64,000 nt of DNA from Telopea speciosissima (lineage: Eukaryota; Streptophyta; Magnoliopsida; Proteales; Proteaceae), in contig NC_057925.1 in assembly GCF_018873765.1 (NCBI RefSeq), forward strand, positions 50,852,010 to 50,916,009, read 5' to 3'. Every line of letters starts with the position of its first letter. The first letter of the stretch is position 1. Positions 11,361 through 21,500 of the stretch are shown one piece after another. Both the position numbers and the translations under genes were made by a program. Below the pieces are notes generated by a model, which was given only the letters and a program-made list of their open reading frames with translations, was not told the origin of the DNA and made no database searches.

Positions 11361-12860
11361 ATGGAAAAGATGAAGATATTTATCAAGGTTGTATCAACTG
11401 GTGTATTCTTTGGATGTGTTGTAAACAACTCTGATACAATTTATATGATCAAGTCTATAATCGAAGAAAAGGAAAGAATCACACCCAACCATCAGATGAT
11501 TGTTTTCAATGGGATAATACTAGAGGATCATAGGACCCTTGCATCTTACAGTATTGAAAAATTTTCCATGCTTTATGTGGCCTTCAAACACAAGGAGATC
11601 ACCAGCCTATCTGTGGGTAATGAGACAGAACATGTGAAATCAAATCAAGGGGGCAATGAAGTTCATATATCTGTGCTAGATTTCGTTGGAAAAAACATTC
11701 TAAAGGTTAATACAACGAACAACATCGAGCTTCTCAAGGCAATGGTTGAAAGCAAGACTCAAATTTCACGAAAGGAGCAAAAAATGTTTTTTTACAGCAC
11801 ACATGAAGTAGTTCAACTTGAAGACGGTAGAACTCTAGATAGTTATGGTATTAAGGAAAATTCCCAATTACGGATGTTGGCTCCATATTTGAAGATATTC
11901 ATTAAGATGCCACAGGTTCGAAATTCTTTTCAACTTGATCTCTATAGTTTTCTGACAGTCCATGATGTAAAGAAGAAGATTTGGGATAAGATGGGAATTG
12001 CAGAAGATAAACAAACCCTCATCTATTCTGGAAGATCCCTTGATGATGATAAAACTTTAGCAACTTATAGCCTCCAAAATAATTCTGTTCTTCATGCATT
12101 TTTTGGGTTCAAAGATGGAAGCCAAGAGCTAAAGTTATTTATCCATGATAAGAGAAATGAAGTTACCTTTCAACTCATGGTGCAAAAGTGGTATAGTGTG
12201 CTGAACATCAAGACCCTCATTGAAAGTATGGTGGAGATCCCAATAGGCCTTCAAGAGCTTAACTACTTACAGGAGAATTTGAAGACTTGGAAAACCTTGA
12301 CCCACTATAACATTGAATGTAACTCAACTCTCTACTTATCTGTTCATGGTCATCCAATACAAATATTCATCAAGGAACCTCAAGTAAAAGGGAGTGACAA
12401 CAATATCATTATGCTTGAAGTGAAGAATAGTGATACCATTGATGAAATAATTGCAATGATTCCGCAAGAGTATATGATTAGTGGAGGAATTTTCGATCCA
12501 TATTGTCTCTTCCTCGGTGAAACTCGACTAAAGAATGAATTAACTCTAGCACATTATGACATTGCATCAGGTATGTTCCTCCAATTGGAACGCAGTATTC
12601 AAGTTAATGTTGGCATTCCTAGTGGTGAAGTGATCACAGTCGATTTAAAACCTATGGATTTAATAGATACTGTAAAGGAGAAGATTGAAGATTTGTGCGG
12701 AATTCCATGGCAGCTACAGACACTCACCTACCTTGGAGATGAAGTGGATAAGTTATATACACTTGAAGATTATGAACTTCATTTGGGTAGTCTTTGGAAT
12801 CTAAGATGGCAGTTTGGCGGCAATTATTGGTCATTCTTTTGGCCTACTTATGGAGTTTAA
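11361..12860 (+). CDS. Hexameric ubiquitin-like (UBL) array protein, 499 aa
   Basis: A single uninterrupted exon encodes six diverged ubiquitin folds in tandem, at about residues 4-77, 101-174, 177-250, 257-332, 336-413 and 415-487. Each shows the ubiquitin pattern: a KIFIK or IFIK first strand, an I..K..I helix, an (L/I)(I/V)(F/Y).G turn and a (D/E)..TL..Y.I/L block. Unlike polyubiquitin, the inner units do not end in Gly-Gly, so deubiquitinases should not process them. Only the last unit ends in FGG (485-487), followed by a 12-residue aromatic tail. Lys48 is replaced in the units I aligned (Ile, Arg and Asp in units 1, 3 and 6); Lys63 is kept in unit 1. The start at 11361 is supported by an in-frame TAA 24 bases upstream. 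A second Met at codon 4 would match the canonical ubiquitin N-terminus. Arabidopsis has multi-UBL proteins of this general kind. I infer a non-cleaved ubiquitin-like scaffold or adaptor; its partner is unknown. Confidence 0.87.
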   Translation: MEKMKIFIKVVSTGVFFGCVVNNSDTIYMIKSIIEEKERITPNHQMIVFNGIILEDHRTLASYSIEKFSMLYVAFKHKEITSLSVGNETEHVKSNQGGNEVHISVLDFVGKNILKVNTTNNIELLKAMVESKTQISRKEQKMFFYSTHEVVQLEDGRTLDSYGIKENSQLRMLAPYLKIFIKMPQVRNSFQLDLYSFLTVHDVKKKIWDKMGIAEDKQTLIYSGRSLDDDKTLATYSLQNNSVLHAFFGFKDGSQELKLFIHDKRNEVTFQLMVQKWYSVLNIKTLIESMVEIPIGLQELNYLQENLKTWKTLTHYNIECNSTLYLSVHGHPIQIFIKEPQVKGSDNNIIMLEVKNSDTIDEIIAMIPQEYMISGGIFDPYCLFLGETRLKNELTLAHYDIASGMFLQLERSIQVNVGIPSGEVITVDLKPMDLIDTVKEKIEDLCGIPWQLQTLTYLGDEVDKLYTLEDYELHLGSLWNLRWQFGGNYWSFFWPTYGV

Positions 12861-13489
12861 ACTCCCCAAAAAAAAAATTAGGACTGGATTGAGAATCCCA
12901 TTCAACAATTTCTTTTATTTTACATTTTTTGACATCTTGATTGACCATGTGTGAAATTTCAACATTAAATCATTTACCTTTTGATGTATGTCCATGCACC
13001 TTTTTTTTTATTTCACCAGCACAATCTTCTCTGCTTTTTATCTTCTTACATTTATTTCTTGCTTTTTTGTTTATAGCCTAATTTTAGCTCTAAGAGAGAT
13101 AAAGAGGCAGTTAATACTAAAAAATTATACTTTTGCACCTTTTCATGGGATTGGTTTTTTGCAGTGACTCATTCAGGCTCTCAGCAGTTATTTATATTAG
13201 TGAAAATTTTGTGAGTTTCAATTATTCAATGTAAATTTTGTGAGTTTCAGTTATAGCTCTTACATCATTCAATCTCTTGTGCCTGATTAACCCCTCCTAA
13301 TCACCAAATGGGTCTAGAAATTAATTGACCCATGAATCACTGAAAGAATATATGAATATCATGATTTTAAACTTTTAAGCTAAGCTAGCTATAAGTAGCT
13401 ATCAGTATTGGAAGAATAAGTGAGAAAGAAAAAAAAGCTGCCATGAAAAATTACAGTAGACCTTTTCTGCTTTACTAATCATGAATTTC
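12861..13489. other. Intergenic between convergent genes
   Basis: This holds the presumed 3' UTRs of the ubiquitin-like array gene (plus) and the RIC gene (minus). A short direct repeat, aaattttgtgagtttca, occurs at about 13203 and 13232. No other feature is seen. Confidence 0.4.
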
Positions 13490-14565
13490 TCAAGAAATTC
13501 CATGACCTCCTCTCTCTCCTTCCCCATTACCCAAGCGTTTTAATGGTGACTTTGGACCAATGTCACTGTTCAATTCGCCAACGCCTCCAGATCCAGGATC
13601 AGAGAAGGGAGAAGTATAAATTGTGGTAGACGGGGCTTTGGATCTAGAAGGCCTAGTTGATCCACCACCACCTGATGATTCCTTGGACTTCCTACGACGA
13701 GACTTTTTTGGATCAGCTGGCTGGTCTGGCAAGGATGAATCCATACTGGCGTTCTGGGCTCGCCTTGATGATCTGGATGATACGGTGACATCTCGTGAAG
13801 GGGAACTAATTGAAACTGCGGTTGTGGACTGGTGACGCCTTGCTTGCTTTGGCTGATCTATGCTTGGTGAGTTGTTGACTGATGAAGGAGAACCAAGGAA
13901 TGGTTGCCGTCTCGATGGTTTTGGTAAGTCCGGTATATCTCTAGCACCTGTCTGATGTAAATCTGCAAACAAGCATATTGATGTTAGTTGTCTCTGTAAC
14001 TTTAAATAGTTGGCAGAAACCATACATATCTATAGCTCAAATGCTCAATTCAATGGAATTTGGGCATTTATCTGTATTAATATGAATCTTTGGGTGTTGA
14101 TGAAGGTAAACAGAAGCACCTTTAGCTTTGCTTTCAGCAACTCCATTAACTGGTGATGCTGATGGAAGTTCTGATTCTGGCCTAAACTCATTCATCTGCA
14201 CAGGTAGGAAGAACACATTAATACTGTAAATTCAAAAGCCAGAGATATCTAAATTATTAATAGAAAGCATACCCAGCTGGGTGACTCTATGGATGGACCA
14301 TCCCATCCTATGTGTGCTACATGCTTTACATCTGTGGGATAACCAATCTCCATTTCCTGCTGCTCTTTACCATTATTATCTGCATCAATATGCATACATT
14401 TTATCAACCTCTGTAGTGTATTGTTCTGTGTTCATATATCATGATTCATGAATGAAGTTAACCATGAATGATATAACAAGCAACCATCTTGACAGGTTTT
14501 TACATACCAAATATCTGAGAAATGTATCTTAGACCTTTTAGAAGTCCCTTCATCTTGGTTGACAT
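13490..14565 (-). CDS. ROP-interactive CRIB motif-containing protein (RIC family), 237 aa
   Basis: RIC proteins bind GTP-loaded ROP/RAC GTPases through a CRIB motif and relay polarity or cytoskeleton signals at the plasma membrane. Four exons on the minus strand join in phase: 14565-14508, 14379-14273, 14195-14120 and 13962-13490 (714 nt, ending in a stop at 13490). The start [19 protein letters not shown] is the family's typical N-terminus. Exon 2 holds the complete CRIB motif [17 protein letters not shown], including the conserved HVAHIGWDG core, followed by SPSW/MNEF across the junction. The remainder is a low-complexity Ser/Arg/Pro-rich tail with basic stretches (KKSRRRK), plausibly disordered and membrane-attracted. 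The N-terminus and short upstream segment resemble the RIC10/RIC11 subgroup more than others, but I do not assign a number. The 5' UTR probably continues past 14640 and may be spliced. Confidence 0.9.
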
Positions 14566-15560
14566 TTCCAGTGACTGAAGAAGCTCTTTCTGTTTCTTAG
14601 TATGGAGAATGTATGATTTAGCAGCTTCTGATTGTGCAGACGTCGATTCTGTACTTAAATTCAGAACAAAGAAATCAACAAGAAAAGAAGACAGTGGAGA
14701 ATTAGGTATAGTAAATACACAGAGACTTAAGGTACATAGGAAGGAACAGTTAGATAGAATTCCCCTGTTTTTTTCTTTCAATCAAGCTCTTAATTGGAAG
14801 ACCTGCCCTGGTTATATTTAATCTAGCAAAATCAGAAACAACTTGAAGAATGACAAAGGGAGAATCTCTTCTGTTAGAAAACCCACTAGTTTGCTTTTCC
14901 CCCTTTAAACCCAAATAGGAACTACACTTCTGAGGAGAAAAGAATTATAAATTCAAACCTTTGAAAGTAGCTATGTTATGACAATATGAAGTTCCCAACT
15001 CGCCGGACGACGACGTTGAATTTAAGTAATGTTTTCCAAACGGATCAGCATGATTTGATTCAGCAAACATACTGTCATATCTATAAATTTTTTTACCAGA
15101 GGAAAAGAGAATCAGAGAACCAAAAAACAAAAAGTAGAATTCAGAAAAACCCAAAAAAAAAATTATAATGAAGAAGAAGAAGAAGATGAACGGAAGGGAA
15201 AGAAGAAGGAATCCCAAAAAACAGTTTAAAGCAATTCTAGACGCGTTGTTTGTTGCCATTGCCCACAAATCAAAGCCAGTACCTGACCGAATTTTGCTGG
15301 TTTCATGTCTAAATTGGTGGACAGAAGGAATTGGGTTCTGTCTTTGCTCCTCTTAGAGGGCTTAATTGGGTGGGCTATTTTAGGGTGGTGGTCTTGTCTT
15401 CCCAAACGGAAAGCGCGGGAAGGAAAAAACGGTTTGGAAAGTCCAAGGTCAGAGATGTTAGTTAGTTGAAGAAAGAGAGACCCAAAAAACAAAAAAGAGA
15501 AAACAACTATTTTCAGAGATCAAAATGGCGGAACTGTTCCCAGCCATACAAGTCTAAGAA
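14566..15560 (-). other. Upstream region of the RIC gene (5' UTR/promoter)
   Basis: No coding match was found. An AAG-repeat tract lies at about 15165-15187. The frames here are short and unrelated to known families. Part of this stretch is likely the transcribed leader of the RIC gene, since family members often have an untranslated first exon, but I could not locate the start site. Confidence 0.35.
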
Positions 15561-15723
15561 GCCTTTGTGACGCCAGTGTAGTGTTGGGGTTGAAATGGCT
15601 ATATTGCCCTTCTGGTTAGCTTAGATGGAAAAATTTGTAGAGGGTAAAAAGGTAACGCCAAAAAAAATTGAGGTCAAAGGCTCAAAGCACATAATACCCT
15701 CCTTTCAAGAACTGAAACAGATT

Positions 15724-15882
15724 CTGTGCATCCGGGCAGCCCGGCTGCATGTGCAGCACTAGGCTCAAGGCAGTGCGCTTTGACCGCTTTACCCTTGCTC
15801 GGGCAAGGTGCTTGGGCAGGGGTAAGGCAGTCAAAACGCGTTGCCTTGAGTCTGGTGCATGCCCGGCTACCCGGATGCACAG
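15724..15882. mobile_element. Foldback MITE, 159 bp, arms about 70 bp
   Basis: The left arm starts ctgtgcatccgggcagcc and includes gactcaaggca-like and gctttaccc words. The right arm is its imperfect reverse complement, ending ggctacccggatgcacag. The arms occupy nearly the whole element, leaving a GC-rich loop (ttgctcgggcaaggtgc). It is much more GC-rich than the DNA around it, which suggests insertion. No clean target duplication is visible. Confidence 0.7.
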
Positions 15883-15989
15883 GATGGTTTGCTACTTCAT
15901 TTCTACTCGTGGCTGAATGAAAGCCATGGTTTCAATGTATTTGTCACCATTTATGGTGACAAATAGGAACTAAAAAAATCAAATGGTTC

Positions 15990-16640
15990 AAAGGGTCGAG
16001 GTTGTCAAAGCCATTGTTTAAAAAATTGGGAATTGGATTTGCGATTCGGTGGATTTGGATTGGAATCGAGTGTGACAATTGATCTTGATTCCAGCTGATT
16101 CGATACAGCTGATTTATACCAAGAAATCCTAGAATCACTAAGTTTTCGATCCGAGGATTGATTCAAAGGTTCTTGGGATTCTGATTGTATGGTTAACCAA
16201 CATGTTAACTAATCTATTACAATAAACTTCGTATAGAAATTCACAAAGAAACAATACAGTTGATCAAGATGCACAATGAAGTTCATATCCATACTATTTT
16301 GCACTTTTCGACAAATATAATCTTTTTCGCTATTCTAAGTAGATATTCTATAATGGGTAATGAAGAACTTGTCATACTAAATTCTTGGCTTCTAGAATTC
16401 CTATATAACTTAAGCGACACGGCTACTGGCACAGAGTTAACCGATGCCTATTCCCCAGATGATTCTGATCCGAATCCAATTGGGAATCCGCAGGACCAAT
16501 TTGATCCAATTCCATGTTTTGAAACACTTGTCAAGGCTGAAGTCAGAAGACTCACAACTGTCAATACCAGAGTTTAAAAGATTGGGATCGGATAGGTTGT
16601 ATTGGCCGATTCGGATCAGAATTGATTGAGACTGATTCCG
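15990..16640. repeat. Diverged repeat rich in gattcgg/ggattgga words
   Basis: Words such as gaattggat, gattcggatcag and ggaatcgag recur in both orientations. A left segment (ttgtcaaagccattgttta) is weakly mirrored by a right one (ttgaaacacttgtcaagg). Similar word content recurs at 26580-26670. It is probably a degenerate non-autonomous DNA element with unclear ends. Frames in it are products of the repeat composition. Confidence 0.35.
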
Positions 16641-16844
16641 ATTATAGAATAGAAAGTGAGACTTTCCAGTTGCAATTCCATGGGGACTTTCTAATTTTAG
16701 AATAGAAAGTGAGTCTCTCTTATTCAAAATTCTAGTGGATCTTTTGTTACAACATAGAAGTTTCATTATTTGCTGCTATTTTATTGATTAAAAGAAGGGG
16801 AAAAGATACTAAAAAATAAAGATCTAAATACAATCAGTGAAAAA

Positions 16845-16990
16845 GTAGGTTGCCAGGCTGTGTGGCGCCTGTGTCCAGACACAGAAAGGATGAAAATGAC
16901 CACCCCACCCCCACACTTCATTTGATTTAAAAAATCTCACCCTTGTTGGATGTTCCCAAGCAAGCTCTCATTGGCCCCATGCTGGGCAGG
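16845..16990. mobile_element. Diverged foldback element
   Basis: The left arm (ccaggctgtgtggcgcctg) and the reverse complement of the right arm (tcaagctttgtggcccctg) match imperfectly. The core holds the words cagacaca and aaaatgaccaccccacc, also seen in the foldbacks at 25.7, 26.2 and 28.1 kb. Ends are approximate. Confidence 0.45.
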
Positions 16991-18115
16991 GGCCACAAAG
17001 CTTGACAATGATCCCCTCCCATGTATTCATGATCAATTCCAAAATGAATTTTGAATTTCAGCATTAAACGTATTCAGCCCTAGATTCCTATTCGGATTGG
17101 CCGATTCCACTGACCCTATTTCAGTTTAAATGCATGCACCGGCTAGAAGGGAAATAATTTGAGATGATGGCAATTGTATGCATGGCACCACCCCATATGT
17201 GACCATATATATAATTCATGTATGTATCATAGTTGGAAAATTAGGTTTTGACTCGGGCAAGCCATTCGAGTCGAGTAAAAAAAACATGAAACTTGATCAG
17301 GAGTCAAGAAGACTCACCCAGGATTTAAAAAATGACCGGACTATGTCCGAATCAATCCAAGTTTTCATTCACTGGTGTTTTTGCCTGATCCATGTGAAAC
17401 TCATCGAGTCTAGTTTTTATTTTTTTTTTATTAGGCCATATATTATTCATAGATCATAAATTTGGTCTGCTACTAAACAAAAACACTAAAATTTTTGTTC
17501 GTTGTCTTCAATATTAGTCCCATTTTTTTTTTTCACATATGAAGCAACCATAACCTCAGTCCCCCTCACTTGGAGAAGGAGAAGGATAAAAGGAAAGATA
17601 TTACTAAAATATAAATCCACTACTCACATGTTCAATTCCAGTCCATCAAAGTTTGCCATATGATTTGTGTGTAAAAGAAGCCTTGGCTACCATGCAATGC
17701 TTTTTCATCAATAGACTTCTATTTACCAAAAACGAAAATTTGACATATGATAAATAGAGTTTTGAAAGATCCAATTCCATCATAAATAGAGTTTTGAAAG
17801 ATCCTAGGCTATGGAAAGTGCATAGTAATGGTCTTCTGTAGGCATCCACAGACATATATGAGAATCTATGCCAATACATGGATGAGGATATTTTAGGAGT
17901 ATTTGGCTAATCCAGACCATGACCTCCCTATGCAACGGTCGAAAAACCGTCCACATGTCCGAAGATGGTCAGAGGGTGGGAATTGTTTCCTACACCAAGC
18001 ATGTAGGAACCATTTTCCCTTTTGATTTTGATTCCACTAATTAATGAAATTTGTTTTTATTTCTTTTTACAAAGGGTGCTTCTATTGCCTCCAAAGATGG
18101 AAAAACCAATCCCCC
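16991..18115. other. Intergenic, no gene recognised
   Basis: The stretch contains a segment of gactcgg/gagtcgag words (17240-17330) that looks like an old repeat, and a short inverted pair (gggaattgtttcctac against gtaggaaccattttccc) near 17979-18020. No coding family match was found. Confidence 0.35.
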
Positions 18116-18307
18116 GAATCATTATCCTCTCAGGTTCCCTGCCCGGTACCAGTTGTCCGGTTCCTCTCATAGAGGGGCGGAAATGACGACCTAACCACCT
18201 GTCCGAACACATTGCCCGTGTGGTTAAGTTGTCATTTTCACCCCCCCCCCCCTATGAGAGGAACTAGACAACTGGACGGGGCAGGGAACCTGGCAGGAAA
18301 TAAATTC
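18116..18307. mobile_element. Foldback MITE, 192 bp
   Basis: The arms pair over about 60 bp. The left arm includes aggttccctgcccgg, cagttgtccggttcctctc and atagaggg. The right arm, read in reverse, gives aggttccctgccccg, cagttgtctagttcctctc and ataggggg. The flanks are caatccccc and ccattcccc, possibly a mutated 9-bp target duplication. The core again holds a gaaatgac/gtcattttc word pair. Confidence 0.65.
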
Positions 18308-18581
18308 CCATTCCCCCCCCTTCTCTGGCAGCATTTTCTAGCCAGCCAAAATGTGAAGATGAATAGGGGTAAAGTAATTGAAAATATATTCAAATTTATC
18401 CTATAAAAATTGAAGAAATTTCTGTAACAGCTACACAGGAATTAAATAGAAAAAATTGCATTGAGGGTGGCAATACTTAGTTTTGTTCTTTAAGGTTTAC
18501 AGGACTTTTCAGGATTCCATGAAATAAATGAAGCAAAAACGCAAAAGCTAGATCCGGTTATCATCAGGCTTCTCTTGGTAA

Positions 18582-21500
18582 TTAGGAAGCTTTCAGGCTG
18601 TCCATGCCAACACTAGCCTGCAGCAAAAGATATGGAACAAGAAAATGAAAAAAGTCATACTGGAAATATAAATCGTTAGCCAACTAAATGGAATTTAAAT
18701 TAATATTTGCCTTCAAGGATGTTCTCTCTGCCTGCCTCAACGATAACTATTCCAGCCACTTACGTCACTCATTTTACGATTCTGTGGCTTCCCTTTCCAT
18801 CCAGCAAAATAACCTACTTATCTCACTTTCCCTCATCCATATCCTACTCAATTCCATATTCCCTGGCATACCCCATGCCTTATCCCTGTGTCTTCAAAAA
18901 GACACCAAGTATAGCTTTGAATAGAATGGCAAAACACAATCTGTGTAGCCGACTCCATTTAGTTGGGATAAGGTGCAGTTAAGTTATAAATATTTGTCTG
19001 GCTACTATAATATCAATATAGACTTTGACCATAGTGTTAACTCATGAAAAAATTAGATCTAGGACAAATAAGAATTCTCTGAAATCCTATTATCACATTC
19101 ATCTCTCTTCTTTTGACAGATTTAATAAAGGGCGAGCTTAGACAAAACAGGTGTGCTGATAGATTTTAGGATCGCACTTTCCTTTATATGCAGAATTCAA
19201 CCAATATGTTATCAGCAGAAATTAGTCAAGCCCATAAAATGGAATATCTTACCAAGAACTTGTGATTTTCTTCAAGAAATGGAGAGAACGTTGAATAGAA
19301 TTTTTCAATGTCAGCATTGATATCACCTGTACCCCCAATCACCTCCATGAACTTCTTCCTATCTGGAGCTAGTTTCATGGCAACCTGCAATTGAGTAACC
19401 AAAAGATGAAACAGAGCAACATAATACCAGTATCTCCTTTTTATCAGAAAGTCATGTAAAATTAATTCTAGCCATTAGTCATCAGACCACAGTTAGTTTT
19501 GGATAAACATTCAGACAAATAGGAAAATTTACACAAGAAAAAGAGTATTTTTTGTTCTAATGACAATGCTTAATGCAGTGGAGAAAAAGAGTGTAGGCCA
19601 AAATGGAAGGAAGAGGCTTTGAGAAAAAAGAATGATGGCGGATCTACAGTGAGCCATATGCAGACTACTTATCACACAGAACAGTTTCAAAACCAAAAAC
19701 AGGAAGGTCAGAAATTTATCTAAGGCTAATAGAGATCTCAACACTTTCTAAAAAAGGAAAATATTGAGTATATACTGTATGAAAACATATAATATGGAAC
19801 AAAGTTTCATAAGGATGAGAGGTACAGTGAAACTTGAACTGGCAAGCCAGCCATGCCATTTCTTCAGGGTCTTGTTGTAAGAATCAGTGCAAGCTTGAGA
19901 CATGGTCCAATCTGGATGCTCCATTAAGTTGCGAAACAGTGCAACCAAGAAATCCATTGCCCTGAAAAGTCATCAGCAAAGTCTGAATTTTATACGTTCA
20001 ATCTCACCATTTTCACATAGTAATAAAGCATACACACAAATAAATGTGCACGAGGTTCATCTGTGCAAATGTAGGTAACACATGTTATGAATAACAAGAT
20101 ACATATAGTTACAAGCCTAAAAAGGCCGTACCCAGTGCACAAGGCTCCTGCATTTAGCAGGGTCCTGGGAGGGTCAAATGTACACAGCCTTGCCCCTATT
20201 TCCAAAGGGGATGTATCCAGGACTTGAACCCGTGACCAAGCGTTCAGAAAGTGAGCACTTGACCAACGCGCCAAGTAACTAACATTTAGTTACAAGCCTT
20301 ACATATGCAAAAAAATGTAATGTCCAAAATCGGCATATTTTTGGGGCAGACATTGCCTCTTACCTTGTCAACCATAGAAGACCATTGGTACAGCTGGATG
20401 AACTTTTTGCCGTTTTAGTTTGTACCTCAGCTTGTACCATACTGTATAAGTGATTGAATTCTGTAGGATTGGATAAATATTTAGCCTCCAACCTCTGGAA
20501 GACAAATAAACAGGGATAATTAGTTGAAGTAAAAAAATAAATAAAAAATAAAAAACTCCAGAAATTTATATAATCAAGAATGCTAGAATAGCTCGAAAAC
20601 AAAACAAAAAACTCCCAACAAACATTTTTAGGATCATCTGACCTGAATCTGAACCAGGTTAGACCAATCCAAATGTCGCTAGCCCAGATTGGCTGATCCA
20701 CTGAAAGGATCAGTCGATCCTGGGACAAATCATGTCCAAGCCCATAAAAGGTTTTCTAGTTCATAGAGATGAAAAGCTGCAGACCACACTTAGGCGCCTG
20801 TTCTTTTGTTAGACCAGACTAGAGACTGGCCAACATGGGAAAAAGCAGTGACTAGTTATGTCATATCATAAAAAAGCTGGTTTTAAACCTAAGAATCTAG
20901 TCTTAAAGAGTCAAAGAATGGGAACAGACAAGATAGAAACCACTTCTTCCTCAAAATCACCACGTTCAAGAAAGGTACATATGTCATAATTCATAACAAA
21001 GCATTTCTTCTCTGTTTTATTGTTCTTCTTCATTTTCAAGACAAGTACATGAAAGACCACAGTTAGTCTACCCAACCAAGCATGATCTTGCAGAAAATCA
21101 TTACTGAATGCTGGAGTTATTCATATAAACTGCTAGTATAAGGGACAGAACCAAGCTGCCCAACACCTACCCCAAATGGGTATCATGCTTTAAGTACAGT
21201 TGAAATGGCGATAATCCTGCCCACCCCATTCTGTTCTGTTCCTATGTCTTGCACAACAAAAAAAATGGGTGTACCCAGTGCACGAGGCTCCCGCCACTGT
21301 GGGGTCTGGGGAGGATCATAATGTATGCAGCCTTACCCCTGCTTTCGCGGAGAGGCAGTTTCCAGACTCGAACCCGTGACCTCTTGGTCACAATGGAGAA
21401 ACCTTACCGTTGCACCAAGGCCCACCCTCTCTGCGTATATTATGAGGATGTCTCACACTACAATCTCATAATTCTATCCCAACTGTTTAGGACAAAGAGA

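Noticed and set aside
11361-12860. True polyubiquitin
   Set aside because: Units are strongly diverged and inner Gly-Gly junctions are missing, so it cannot yield ubiquitin monomers.
20125-21432. Possible tRNA genes
   Set aside because: The A- and B-box-like sequences belong to SINEs. No cloverleaf with anticodon arm and acceptor pairing is present.
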